Notes: generated from the sequence alone by a model not told the origin. Positions 21,645 to 32,600 are shown, counted from the stretch's first letter. The stretch: 64,000 nucleotides of DNA from Diphasiastrum complanatum (GCA_029204225.1 MU832533.1:1-64000); one strand, 5' to 3'. Numbers and translations are program-made.

Positions 21645-21936
21645 AGCATCATTTTTGGAATTGAGTTTCGCATACCGAGTCCAGCAAACCGACTTGCTCC
21701 AAAATCAAAACACACTATATCGCTACCACGCGCCCAACAAACATCCCTACAGTACCACTGCTCTCCTGGTGCGTAGTTCTGATATCCAAAATCTATAGTC
21801 TGTATATTGCCATCACACGCCGTGGACTACACCTTTTAGTTCACCTTGCTAATCGGTGTCTCATATAAATATGGCTTCCTCGTCTACCAGTTCAATCTAT
21901 GATAGAGCGCTTAGTTCTTTCCTTGTTGATGCTAGG

Positions 21937-22422
21937 GTTAGTGACAAACAGACTCATTTTTTGTCCTATTTGGATTTTTAGTTTGACATAGAGATTGGTT
22001 CTATTTTTTTGGATTTTGTCGTATTTGTAGTTTGCACACGTCCCAATTCGGTCTTTTTGGTACTGCTTTAGTGTTGTTACACCAATTGGTAGTCATTAGA
22101 GGAGTCACAAACATCAAAAGGGCCGTCTAAGAAATGCCATGTAGGACAAAAAAAAAACATTGGATTTTGGAAATCCGACGGACTTTTAGGTCCAGTTTAG
22201 CTTAACCTTACTAGTAATGTGTAGTTAACATGACACGATTATGACGCGTGCAACTGCGACTTCAAGAACCTATGACGCTCATTAACTAACTTTTTCAAAT
22301 TTGAAAATGAGATTGTGTCCCTTGTTTTAACTAGCGAGAGAATAAACGTAGGATCTCAGGTACGCCATGTGTGAAGAAGAGTGTCTATTTTTTTTTTGGT
22401 CTGTCAACTGATGTTTGTGAAG
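21937..22422 (+). other. Putative first intron of gene D
   Basis: Donor G|GTTAGT and acceptor TTTGTGAAG bound 486 bp in phase 0. It contains a block (22055-22130) with TTTTTGGTACTG and GTAGTCATTAGAGGAGT, related to the end of the TAGTACC array at 17405-17460. Confidence 0.45.
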
Positions 22423-24126
22423 ATGTCTCAGTTTCATCTACACATTGTTCTCCCTACCGAGAATGCTCTGATAGCTAAAAGAGGAGTAGTGAAAGGATCC
22501 ACAGTTTCTCCACTTGATGTGATTGCTCACAAAATCAACCAAAGAAAGAACTGCGATTTGTAAATTGACGGAAGTTTGTATCCATTGGATCCGAGTTCGA
22601 TGCAAGCTTCACAATTCCAATCCATCACACAATTAATAAAATTATTATGTGAAGGACAAAACGGTTTACTAGGTTATTGTGAAAGATTGAGGACTTATTG
22701 TGTTGCAAACTCGATTCAGAAAATACAGAGTTTAGAATGTATGTTAAATTGTTTGCTTGCTGACTATAGAGAAAAAGAGACCGCATTATTACAAACAAAA
22801 GAAGATAATGCACGTTTACATAATATTATGTTAAATTTGAATGCAAGTAACGATCAACTCTGACAAGTTGTTCAGACATTACATATATCAAATGACCAGT
22901 TAAAAGAAGAAACTCACATACTAGATAAGAAATTAAAAAGAAACAAGCGAAAAAGAATTTTGAAGGACATTGATGAGCTTTCGCTAAATGGAGGCCAATG
23001 GAGAAAAAGGATTCAAACATTCAAGTTTGATTTGAATTATTTTATTTTCATTTTGTGAAGTAGCATGACATTTATTATGTAGCCTATTTGGGTTTGTTGA
23101 TTTTCATAATCATTTGCATATCAGCATTGGTTGCAAATGAGCATCTGAGGGACAATGACATGATCGGAAAGTCATTGAGCTCGGTATTGACAACCAAGTC
23201 CACAAAGTCTTTATTGGACAATAATCAATATTCTCGAATCAAGTCCAAAATCACTGAGGCTTTGATGAGTGAGGTCGGTAAGGTTATCGACCGAACGTTA
23301 ATTCAGGGAGCATGTGATTTCTCAAGTATTAGTAGGGAGGCATATGCCAGTATATTTAAAATTATTAAAGAGGCTTTCGGACAATTGCATGTAGGAAAAT
23401 TTCCCATTTCTCACCCTTTTCGGATAAGATTGGAGAGAGATGTATTGAATAAGGGTACGCAAAACATCATTGGAATCCCTTTTCACATCAATGAGATTTA
23501 CAATTTAAAGTGTGGCAGTTTGTCATATGATCCTACCAACAACTTATTTGTGGATTTGAATCATTTACTGAGATTTATAGTGAAATTCTATAATATTATG
23601 TGTTAGTATGAGCAAATTTATTATGGTGGTCAAGCTAGATGAATCGGAAGTTATAAAAAGACAAAAGTTGAAAAAATTAAGTATTATTCTCATGAATGGA
23701 GCATTGAAAAATGCAACAAACTCAAGGGATCTCAACTTTAGTGTGCAATCAGAAAATAACATATGGTGGCTAGCATGTTTTCAAGTAAAAAAGACTATTA
23801 TTCATGTGCAATTTCTTTTGGTAATTGTTTTGAATATATAAAAGCTTGTGATTCCATATGTTGGACAGGTTATCAAAGAGGATCATGATGCTCTTTCCTA
23901 GATTTTTAGCAAAACAAGTTATCTAGATATCATAAAGGATCATATGAATGGCAAAGTACTTAGTGCTCTTGACAGAGGTGAATTTTTTGTGGAATGGCTT
24001 TTAGCTGGAGACTTGAAGTCATTGAAATGTATGTTCAATGTATCTCATGGAGCAAATTCGAAACATCCACGTTTATATTGTATGAAACGATGGAAGTGCA
24101 AAATTGAAATTCCAGTAAAATATTGG

Positions 24127-25386
24127 TGACGAACTGATGGGAGTTTCTCGAACGATTCGTCAAATTATTCTCAAAACTGTTCTGATCAGGAGTAATTTCT
24201 GCTCGAGAAGATTTCGCGAAAAGATCAATCAAGCTCTGTAACGAAATGAGAAGAATTCGCAAAAAGATCAATCAAGCTTTGTAATGAAACGAAATGAAAC
24301 TAGACGAAACGAAACGAAGCGGAATGAAACTTGAATGAGCTCTATAATTGATTTATGCTGAAAGCCAAGTGATCGCGAAGCGAAACATGAAGCAAAAACA
24401 TTCGCGAACAAAATCAGTTTGTGTGGAATTCAGATATGATTGTTGGTCACTGTCGGCTATATCATTCCTACAATCCTCCAGAATGTAGACAAACACTGCT
24501 GATCTATGTTATAGATTAATATAGCACTCAACAAAATTCAGCCAATGTGCAGAATTGGATAAACAAGTAAATGAGATACACGAATAGTAGCATTCAAATA
24601 TTCATTTGAGATCATACAATCATTTAGAATAATATGCGCATAACAGCTACAATATTATCTATTGATCTTCTGATTTCAAGCACTGTGTAACAAATCCACA
24701 CTGTGCATTGGCGTGAGAGAAATACAATTCTCTCACAAATAGTTTCTCACTTACTAGCGGACTTTTGGATCTACTGATCCTCTTACAAAATTGTTTCGCT
24801 CACAGGTGGACAACAATCATACAGAATGATATGTGCATAACAGCTACAATATTATCTATTGATCAAGCATTGTGTGACAGATCCACATAGTGCATTGGTG
24901 TGAGAGAAATACAATTCTCTCACGAATAGTGTCTCACTTACTAGCGGACTTCTGGATCTGCTGATCCTCTTACAAAATTGTCTCGCTCATAGGCGGACAT
25001 ATATTCCGTATATTTTCGTCTTACTATTTTTAGGCATCAAGCAAAAAGTATATAGTTCGCAAACTTTTTCATGTCGCGTCGTGTAATTTCCCTGATAAAA
25101 AAGACTAAACATCTATAACTAACCATGGATTACAAGAGTGGCAGATTAGCCACGTCCTAAAGTACTTCTGCTGATGTCACGATATCAGATCAAATGTTTG
25201 CATCCCATGGTACTTGGTTGATCTTCTTGGTCTTTTCTGGAGCACAAATGATTTTGTGTCGCGAAACAATTTTGTGTCGTGTGTCACGAAATTGTTTGCG
25301 AACATTTTTGTTTCGTGTGTTTTCTATGTCAAAATCAGGGTGGAAAGCTAGCAAAGCTTTGGCAATTGAAATTTTTTGTTTCTTCA
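24127..25386 (-). repeat. Solo LTR of the Copia-E family
   Basis: Begins TGACGAACTG and ends TTTCTTCA. The right-hand 990 bp match 40127-40978, the 3' LTR of Copia-E, in the same orientation (for example TCTCACTTACTAGCGGAC and AAAGCTAGCAAAGCTTTG). No internal retroelement sequence is attached on either side. The flanking sequences together read as gene D coding sequence. I found no clean target duplication. Confidence 0.7.
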
Positions 25387-25733
25387 TGAAATCATCAAAT
25401 GACATTTCAAGGAGCACAAGAGTTTCAAGAGATATTGAAGATCCCAACTGGAAACCAGTACTACCAATTTCTTTACAGAATGTTCATATTTGCAAACTTC
25501 ATGGAGAGGTGAGGATCATAGAGAAATCAATATACCTTCATATTTTGTTTGCATGGAATACTAAGCCAGAGTCAGCATCAAAACAAGCAATAGCTCGATT
25601 AGAGGAAGTGTTGTCAAAAGCGGGCCTTCATAAAGGACATGTTAAGATACAAAAAGATGAAAAGCTTTCGGGAAAAACAGGAAACATACCCAGTAAACCT
25701 AGCATAGGAGGAGTCAAAGCTCGTCAATTTTTA

Positions 25734-26051
25734 TCAAATCATTCTAAAGAGTCGTCTAAGGTCCAATATTCGGTTTGTTTCTGTTAGTCGAATCAAATGC
25801 TCACTAGAATCTACGGAAAGTTTTGCTATTGTATCTAAGAAGAAAGTAGAGGCACATAATTTAAACAAAGAACGATGTAAGTAAACCTGAGAAGGAGTGA
25901 ACTTGGAGAGGATCCATTGATGTTGAGCTTCAGCTGTCAGCATGACAATAGCAAGTGATTGGTTAATTTTTTTGAATAAAGAAACTGCCATGATACACAG
26001 CTGAAGGATTGACATAGGTGATGCCACCTTAGGTTGTCTCCAATAGATCAT
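25734..26051 (-). other. Unassigned ORF, possibly a pararetroviral fragment
   Basis: A 105-codon open frame with natural-looking composition (FKKINQSLAIVMLTAEAQHQ, LDTIAKLSVDSSEHLI). It lies among caulimovirid-like fragments and could be part of such a virus, but I could not match it to a named domain. It overlaps the 3' end of gene D on the other strand. Confidence 0.2.
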
Positions 26052-26054
26052 ATC

Positions 26055-26700
26055 TCAATGCATCACAGATCTATGTACATTTGAAGCTGCGAGTAAAACT
26101 ATTTCTCATAGCAAGCCCTCTATCTCTTTTTGTAAATCTAATTTTCCAGCTCACGATTTTGGTTGCTCTCATTCTTTTAAATGTTTGTGTCATCCTAAGT
26201 CATCTCGAGTTTCTAAATGCTGCAATCATTTAACTCGTCCAATTCGTTGTCTACATCCTATTCATCCTCGTAGAGTCTTTCTCAAGAAATGCCTAGCTAC
26301 TGATCCAACGAATTGTTTTATCTCTCACAAACCTGGCCATTGGGCAAAGAACTGTCCCAAAAAAAGTAAGAAAAAACAATTCAATGTCGTTAATCTTGAA
26401 GAATAGTTTGAGTATGAACTACATGACTTTGTCACTTCATATGCTATCTCAATTTCTTGGAATTCTGAATCTTTGACTTTTGATTCTAATTCTTCTCCTG
26501 AGTTATTTCCATTCAATACAGTCACTTCTAATTCATGTTATCCATTGAATATGAGTAGTCACAGTCCTAGAAAAGGAAAAGCCAGCTCGCTAAAGGAAGA
26601 ATCTCCAGATGCAGAAACTGCCAATGAAGCCAATGACAATGATTTCGATGATGCCTACGCCGAAAAGAATTTTGCCTCTTTTTCTCATTTCCAAAAGTGA
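26055..26700 (+). pseudogene. Caulimovirid-like coat-protein C-terminus with Cys/His cluster
   Basis: An endogenous pararetrovirus fragment. A Cys/His-rich stretch (CSHSFKCLCHPKSSRVSKCC) is followed by a zinc-knuckle-like CFISHKPGHWAKNCPKK, in which the second Cys of CX2CX4HX4C is Ser. A tail of acidic and Ser-rich sequence follows. A TAG at 26404-26406 lies in the middle of an otherwise continuous frame. Zinc knuckles of this kind are typical of the caulimovirid capsid C-terminus. The fragment is on the plus strand, unlike the other viral pieces nearby. It is short and broken. Confidence 0.45.
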
Positions 26701-27401
26701 AAACAAGATTCATAAACATAAACAAAACACAAGAGTAAGGCACACATGAATGATATTAAACCAAAGCAGATTGGATACAAAAAGAGCTTCAGAGACGAGC
26801 TCCAAAAGATAACATAGGAAACAACTATCAGATGAGAGATGAGAGAATCTAAAAATTTGTTGCTAACTTCTGAATAAGTAAGAAGGCATGCAAGCCTTTA
26901 TATACTCGAGCTGGGCTTCATTCACCGGTGAGTGTTATGATAAGTCATGGCACACTATTATGCTAGTGGCGCACTAATTAGAGTGACAGGTGTAAACCAT
27001 TGACAAAAGCTTAATAAGTACAAGAACAGCTGTATTCCACTAGTAGATATTTGGTGAGTTGTTGAGTGGAATAGGATGTCATTGTCAGGAGTGGAGAACG
27101 ACATCATTTGTTAGTTGGTCTCAGTTGATGGAACTAGCTGGAAGTTTGACCAGTGACTTTGACCACAAGATCAAGGTGACAAATCAGGTGAGAGAGGTGG
27201 CTACTGATTTGGTGCGGGATAGGTTCGACTTAAGAAATCTGCAATGTCGTTTTTTAAACCAGGAACATGTTGTGTCGTATAATCAAAGTGTTCAAGCCAT
27301 AATGACCACCTAATGAGTCAGGCATTACCAATAGCTTGGATATTTTTGCTTTGTAAGAAAGAATTAAAATTCATTAGATCAATATGAAGGATAAAATGCT
27401 T
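26701..27401. other. No recognised gene
   Basis: It holds an open frame at 27059-27313 (84 codons) without recognisable motifs. Otherwise nothing was identified. Confidence 0.4.
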
Positions 27402-27840
27402 CTATAAGATAAAAAATCGAAAAGAAGTAAAAGCATTTTTAGCAGCTAAGATCTCGCAATGTGGAGATGAGTATGTGTTTTGAGCAGGAGTAAGGTTGCC
27501 GGAGGCGAATCTGCAGACAACCAAAGTAGAGTCAGATTGTTCTTCACAAAGAATGGCATCCCATGTGTGTAGATTGGCGTCAGTGTAGATAATGAGTTGA
27601 CCAGTAGTAGGTAGCTGAAGTGGAGGGAGAATCAAACAGTAACGTTGGATTAGCTTGATGCATTGCTGGAGCTTGTCGGTGCATTGATGAGGCATGGCGA
27701 GATTAGGTAAACTCCAATTGATCAAATTAAGGCACCCAAAGAACTTCTGAATGTCAATAACAGATTGAAAGTCTATCATGGCAATAATTTTCTGAAGAAC
27801 ATGAGGTTGAAAATTAAGCTTACCATACAAATAGTGACAC
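27402..27840 (-). pseudogene. Caulimovirid RT-thumb and RNase H fragment
   Basis: A piece of an endogenous pararetrovirus polymerase. The connection region IQKFFGCLNLINW and PNLA is followed by RNase H with IIYTDANLHTWDAIL, then CRFASGNLTPAQNTY and EILAAKNAF. These last motifs are typical of caulimovirid RNase H rather than of gypsy elements. The catalytic palm of RT is absent. Upstream, the open frame runs into the GA-rich minisatellite, which reads as a Pro/Ser/Leu string and is not viral protein. Confidence 0.65.
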
Positions 27841-28070
27841 CTGAGCGGAGGAGCAGGGAGGGATGGGGAGTGAGGAGGGGGAGGGGAAGGGAGCAGGCAG
27901 AGAAGGTGCAGCAGGGAGGGATCGTAGGCAGGTGAGGGAGGGAGCGGAGGAGCAGGGAGGGACATGGAGCGAGGAGGGGGAAGGGGAAGAGAGGGGAGCA
28001 GGCAGGGAAGGTAGAGCAGCAGGCAAAAAGGTGTAGGAGGTGAGGAGAGGGGAGTGTTGGAGCAAGGATG
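27841..28070. repeat. GA-rich minisatellite, left part
   Basis: Imperfect repeats of GGAGCAGGGAGGGA and GAGGAGGGGGAGGGGAAG. Related GA-rich sequence continues at 32434-32572 on the other side of the Copia-B insertion, so the minisatellite was the insertion target. Confidence 0.85.
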
Positions 28071-28767
28071 TGTGAAGTTTTTAGCACGTGTGAACTTCAC
28101 CACACACCTTACAGGACCTTAATGAGGCGTTGTGATTGCACAAGATTGATCAATGAACAAATTACTTGAAAAATCTAAGACAAGAGCACAATGGCATACA
28201 TCAGACTAAAAAAACTAACTTCTTACTATGAGAAATGGATATCAGAAATAATTCTAAGTGCTCACTACGAGAAAAACAGCCTGCTCTTGGGTAGAGAGAG
28301 AATGAGCCCAAAACACCAAAATCTCAATATTCACAATGTGGCAAAACATGCCAAAGTTTCCCTACATCAAAGAGGCTCTAATTCCTACAGTGGAGTTGCA
28401 TGGAAAGTCCACTTAACCTAGTTAACTCAAGTAACAGGGATTCACATGTAAAACTGTATGCATGGATATTGCATGTACTACATGTAACATCTCAAAATTG
28501 CCTAGACATGTGTAGATCATGAAAACTACTTTGCATGTTGCATGCACTGATTGCATGTTGCTTGCATGCACATTGAATGACTTTGCATGTAATCTAAACT
28601 TTTGCATGACATCAAGATTGAATCTACCTAACTCAAACTCGACCTATTCTAGAAGGTTATGTGCTCAATTCACATACCTTTGATGTACAATAAAATATAC
28701 AATGGAAATAAGATAGGAATGGCCCCAAAACTCGAGATAGGAAGATATAATTTTACTAATCTTCACA
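28071..28767 (-). repeat. 3' LTR of Copia-B copy 2
   Basis: 697 bp with ends TGTGAAGTTTTT and ATCTTCACA, homologous to 5910-6639 inverted. The minus-strand purine tract AAGGAGGAG precedes it. Confidence 0.9.
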
Positions 28768-28784
28768 CTCCTCCTTAGAATATA

Positions 28785-29295
28785 TGTTCCTATCCAACAT
28801 AGACTTTGAAATTAGGCCAAGGTTAGACCTCATCTTGATAAAAACATTCTTGAGCAATGGCTTGGTGAGAAGATTTGCAACACAATTTGAAGATCCAACA
28901 TGCTCCAATAAGATCTCTCTCCCAATAACTTTTTCTCGTACAAAATGATGAGCTACCTCGATGTGTTTGCTCCTTGCATGGAACACCGGATTATTTGCAA
29001 GAGCCTGAGCCGAGATGTTATCATTCTTGATAATTGGAAGGTCTTCATCTCCATAATACTTTAGCTCCAAGATTAGCCTTTTGATCCTTAAAACCTCTTT
29101 TGTTGTGGTTGTAAGAGATTTGTATTCAGCTTCACCAGATGATAAGGATATAGTTGCTTGTTTTTTTCATAGCAAAGAAACTAGATTTCTTCCAAGAAAA
29201 ATTGTCTAAGCACTTGTGGATTTTCTATCCAACCTGTCTCCTACAAAATCTGAATATGAAAAAGCAACCAAAGACAATTTTTTGATTCTTCACCT
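28785..29295 (-). pseudogene. Copia-B RNase H (copy 2)
   Basis: RNase H with SDFVGDRLDRKSTS and KKQATISLSSGEAEYKSL, broken by stops near 29165, and a clean C-terminal part: DLPIIKNDNISAQALANNP, ARSKHIEVAHHFVREKV and LLTKPLLKNVFIKMRSNLG. It is joined directly to the N-terminal part of RT near 29290 by a deletion. Confidence 0.9.
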
Positions 29296-30140
29296 TCTTT
29301 CACAAATCTAGGTGGTTGCTCCATGTAAATCTCCTCCTCAAGGTAACCATTAAGAAAGGCATTAGAAACATCAAGCTGAAACATCCTCTAATTGTGATAA
29401 CATGCAAGAGAAATGAGAATTCTAATTGTTACCATTTTTGCAACTAGTGCAAAAGTGTCTTCATAGACAAGACCTTTGATTTGAGAGTAGCCTTTGGCAC
29501 AAAGTCTTGCTTTATATTTGTTGATGGATCCATCATTATTGTACTTGATCCTAAAAACCCACTTACATCGAATGACATGCATGTTTTTTGGTGGCTCAAC
29601 AAGCTCCCATGTGTTGTTTGACATCAAGGCTTCAAACTCTTGGGTCATTGCTTCAACCCACTTCTTGGATTGAAGTGCTTCTTGGACATCTTTATGCTCG
29701 TCATCTGATATGAAGAAAGCGTGATAGGAAGTTTCACCTTCCACTTGCCTTCCTTCCTCATCATATGTGAGCCTTCTTGGCTCCGATCTTTCTCTTGTAG
29801 ATCTTCTTGGTGTAGGTGCTTGAAGTTGCTCCTCCTCAAGCCTCGGCCTCACCACTTCTTGAGCAGCATCAAGATTGATGATTATAGATCCTGCATGAGA
29901 CTCCTTGATCTTTGCTTCATCCAAGTTAAACTTCTGATCTTCATGAAAGATCACATCTCTACTTACAACATTCTTGTCAGTAGAGGGAAGATATACTTTA
30001 TATGCTTTTTTAGTAGATGCATATCCTACAAAAATTCCTTCAATAGCACTAGGATCATCCTTCTTTCTAGTCTCTAAAGGTACATGCACAAAGCATACAC
30101 AACCAAATATCTAAGGCTTTTTCTTATACAACATCTCAAA
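29295..30140 (-). pseudogene. Copia-B integrase C-terminus and RT N-terminus
   Basis: Starts in integrase (GIFVGYASTKKAYKVYLPS, NVVSRDVIFHEDQ), passes the TPRRSTRERSEPRRLTYDEE linker and enters RT (NTWELVEPPKNMHVIRCKWV, FRIKYNNDGSINKYKARLCA, EDTFALVAKMVTIRILISLA). After a TAG near 29392 it continues to FLNGYLEEEIYMEQPP and then stops short: the palm with the YxDD box is deleted. Confidence 0.9.
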
Positions 30141-30239
30141 TGGTGTTCTTCCTTCTATTGCAAGATTAGGAAGTCTATTACAAAGATAATTTGCACATGA
30201 AACTGCTTCTCCCCAAAATTCTTTAGGCAGAGATGCTTC

Positions 30240-31469
30240 TCACACAAAGTTCACACAATTCTTTAGCAGACATTCACACAAAGTTCTATTTTTTCTCTCA
30301 ACAACTCCATTTTGCTGAGGAGTATAAGAACAAGAAAATTCTCTTTGTATTCCCTCTTTCTCACAAAAGTCTTTAAACTTATTAGAGGTATATTCAACTC
30401 CACTATCACTTCTCAAAGCTTTCAACTTGAAAGTAAACTGCTTTTCTACATAAGCTTTGAAAGTAAGAAAAACATCATAAACCATGACTTTAGAGGATAG
30501 CATATAGATCCAAGAATATCTTGTATAGTCATCTACAAAAGAAACAAAGCAATTTGCTCCTCCTTTGCTTTTGGTTGAAGAGAAATAAACATCAGAATGC
30601 ACGAGTTCAAATGGATGATGTGTTTTGATGCTTGATCTTGGAAAAGGCCTTCTCTTGCCACAAAAGAAACATTTGATCTTAGACAACAACTTCTTGCCAC
30701 TGGATGTTGCAACTTGTGAGGGTTGATCCTCACTAACTTCTTTGGCTTTGTCCTTCTTGAAGTGTTGTTGACCTTTGCCCTTTCCTCTTGACTCGTCCTT
30801 GGTGAAGAGTGCTTTGTCATCTCCACCATCTTTCAATGAAAGTCTGTTGATCCTCATCATCTTGTTCTCTTGCCTGCTTTCTATAGCAATGAGAACACCT
30901 TGTAGTGTCTCCAAGGATGAAAGTTCCTCCTTGACAACATACGTCTGCACAATATTGTCATACTCATCTCTAAGTCCATTAAGGACTACTTGAACAAGTT
31001 CGATGTTCTTAAGAGCATCTCCAATACCAGCTAGCTCTTGATGAAGATCCTTTACTCTCATTACATAAGATGAAGCACTCTCATCTACTCTCGGATAACT
31101 TAGAAAGATTTGGTTTCTAAGTGTAAGCAATCTAGAAGTATTCTTAGTTTCATAGATTGTTTTGAGAGTGTCATAAGCCTCCTTGGCAGTGGTGCATGTA
31201 CTGATCTCTCTTAACACTTCATTTGTGACATTCATTTTTATGAAATGAAGGGCAATTCTGGTTCTTTTATTGAATGTTGCAGCTTCATTAGGTGCTGTAG
31301 GTTCTTCTTCAGCTCTACTCACAATGTCCATTACATCCTGTAGAATCAATAATGATTCCATTCTAATCTTCCACATTGCATAATTGGAAGATGTTAATCT
31401 CTCACTATGCTCCAAGAAATGTGAACCAGATAAAGACATTTTCTCTATGAGAAATTCTAGTAATGACAA
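30240..31469 (-). pseudogene. Copia-B gag fused in frame to integrase by deletion
   Basis: The UBN2 gag starts near the ATG at 31469 or 31439 (MSLSGSHFLEHSERLTSSNY). It includes ALHFIKMNVTNEVLREISTC and ELVQVVLNGLRDEYDNIVQT. At the zinc knuckle, CFFCGKR runs straight into RPFPRSSIKTHHPFELVHSD, the integrase core. Compared with the 60-kb copy, the rest of the knuckle, all of the protease and the pre-integrase domain are missing, yet the reading frame stays open for 409 codons. Confidence 0.9.
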
Positions 31470-32143
31470 AGATGAAGTTGAAAATGTTGCTTGCTATCTC
31501 AACCTAGGATCTAACACTTATAATGTTGATCCAACCTATGAAATATAGCAATAGAATGTGAGATCCAGCTCTCAACTAAAAAAATCAATCGATCTTGAAT
31601 TTGGATCTTGCTTCAATCATAGAAATGAAGCACATGCAAGTATGAAGTCTATCTCTCCACGAGTTTCAAAGAACTGATAAACTCTCTAGGAACTTTCAAC
31701 TCAAACACAATAATTTGTGTGAAAGGAAAATTCTAAGACCTCATAACACTCACTTTTATCCAATTCTACTTGATTGATAATGAAAATTGAAGAAATTGGT
31801 GAAAAGAACTGATCTGTGCTCACTTTGGCATATCACACGAGATGAGTACTCTCTCAAACTCTTTGATTGCTTCAAACTCTTCTAAAAACAAATCAAACTG
31901 ATTTAGAAACTCGAGCAACACATTCTACTCTTCAATACCTATCCAACAAGTTATAGAATATCAAATTTGAATCAATTCTTGAGAAGTAGCACTCAAACAA
32001 AGAGGGCTGATTTCACACGTGTGAGCTCTCTGTCCATACAGGGCTCAATTGGAGTAGATTAGGCTTGATTTGGTCCACTTATGATCCACAGATGGCATGT
32101 TTGTCAACGATTTTGGATTCCTCTCCCAAATTTGAGTTCCTGC

Positions 32144-32428
32144 CATGGATATTGCATGTCACCTCTTAAAATTGCCTAGACATGTGTAGATCATGAAAAC
32201 TACTTTGCATGTTGCATGCACTGACTGCATGTTGCTTGCATGCACACTGAATGACTTTGCATGTAATCTAAACTTTTGCATGACATCAAGATATCTAGCT
32301 AACTCAAACTTGACCTATTCTAGAAGGTTATGTGCTCAATTCACATACCTTTATGTACAATTAAATATACAAGATAGGCATGGTCCCAAAACTCGAGATA
32401 GGAAGATATAATTTTACTATTCTTCACA
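32144..32428 (-). repeat. 5' LTR of Copia-B copy 2, partial
   Basis: Matches the right-hand part of the 3' LTR (from about 28460). The part next to the gag leader, together with the primer site, is missing. Confidence 0.85.
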
Positions 32429-32433
32429 GGATG

Positions 32434-32600
32434 GAGCAAATGGTAGGGAGCACTTGCAGGGAAGTTGTGACGAGATGGAGTATGATGGATCAGGGAGCAG
32501 CAATGGAGGTGGAGTGGTGTGGAGCAGAGAGAAGTGATGGATGGAGAAGAAGATCAGTGTTGGAAGAGAAGAACTTTTTTTTTTTTTTTTTGTTTTTCTT
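32434..32600. repeat. GA-rich minisatellite, right part, followed by poly-T
   Basis: Degenerate GGAGCAG-like units to about 32572, then an 18-base T run. This continues the target sequence seen at 27841-28070. Confidence 0.7.

Larger units (their letters stand above)
21121..21735. promoter_or_regulatory. Repeated ATATCGCTACCAC motif in the divergent promoter
   Basis: TATCGCTACCACACGCG occurs at 21122-21138, its inverse (GTGGTAGCGATATG) at 21177-21190, and ATATCGCTACCACGCGC again at 21717-21733. The copies lie outside the 81-bp repeats, near both gene starts, and could bind a protein encoded by the element. Confidence 0.5.
21871..25790 (+). pseudogene. Gene D: spliced transposase-like gene split by a solo LTR
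   Basis: Exon 1 (21871-21936) opens MASSSTSSIYDRALSSF and ends at GTTAGT; exon 2 probably starts at 22423 (MSQFHLHIVLPTENAL) after a T-rich tract. The N-terminal part has a coiled coil (LLADYREKETALLQTKEDN) and a basic end (KKLKRNKRKR), with stops at 22561-22563 and 22861-22863. From 23088 comes ISREAYASIFKIIKEAFGQL, then in another frame GQVIKEDHDAL, ALDRGEFFVEWLLAGDLKSL and GANSKHPRLYC. The solo LTR at 24127-25386 interrupts it. Beyond lie WKPVLPISLQNVHICKLHGE and RIIEKSIYLHILFAW. The GDLK...GANS...C..C and HxCxLHxxxRIxEK pattern resembles an unclassified transposase family seen in animal and plant genomes. Family placement is from memory of motifs. Confidence 0.5.
28071..32428 (-). mobile_element. 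Copia-B copy 2, bounded by a 5-bp target duplication
   Basis: The element is flanked by GGATG on both sides (28066-28070 and 32429-32433), a perfect target-site duplication. It has a full 3' LTR (28071-28767), RNase H, partial RT, integrase and gag, and a shortened 5' LTR (32144-32428). Internal deletions removed the RT palm, the protease with pre-integrase, the primer site and part of the 5' LTR. They must postdate insertion or have been carried by the inserted copy. Confidence 0.92.

Noticed and set aside
24160-25120. Possible gene in the GAAACGAAACGAA-rich segment
   Set aside because: It matches the Copia-E LTR and has no long frame.
25194-25400. N-terminal part of the ORF at 25194-25787
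   Set aside because: The first 64 or so codons lie inside the solo LTR; only the part after 25387 belongs to gene D.
27776-28103. Pro/Ser/Leu-rich ORFs on the minus strand
   Set aside because: They are the GA-rich minisatellite read on the complementary strand; the viral RNase H frame only becomes meaningful below 27840.
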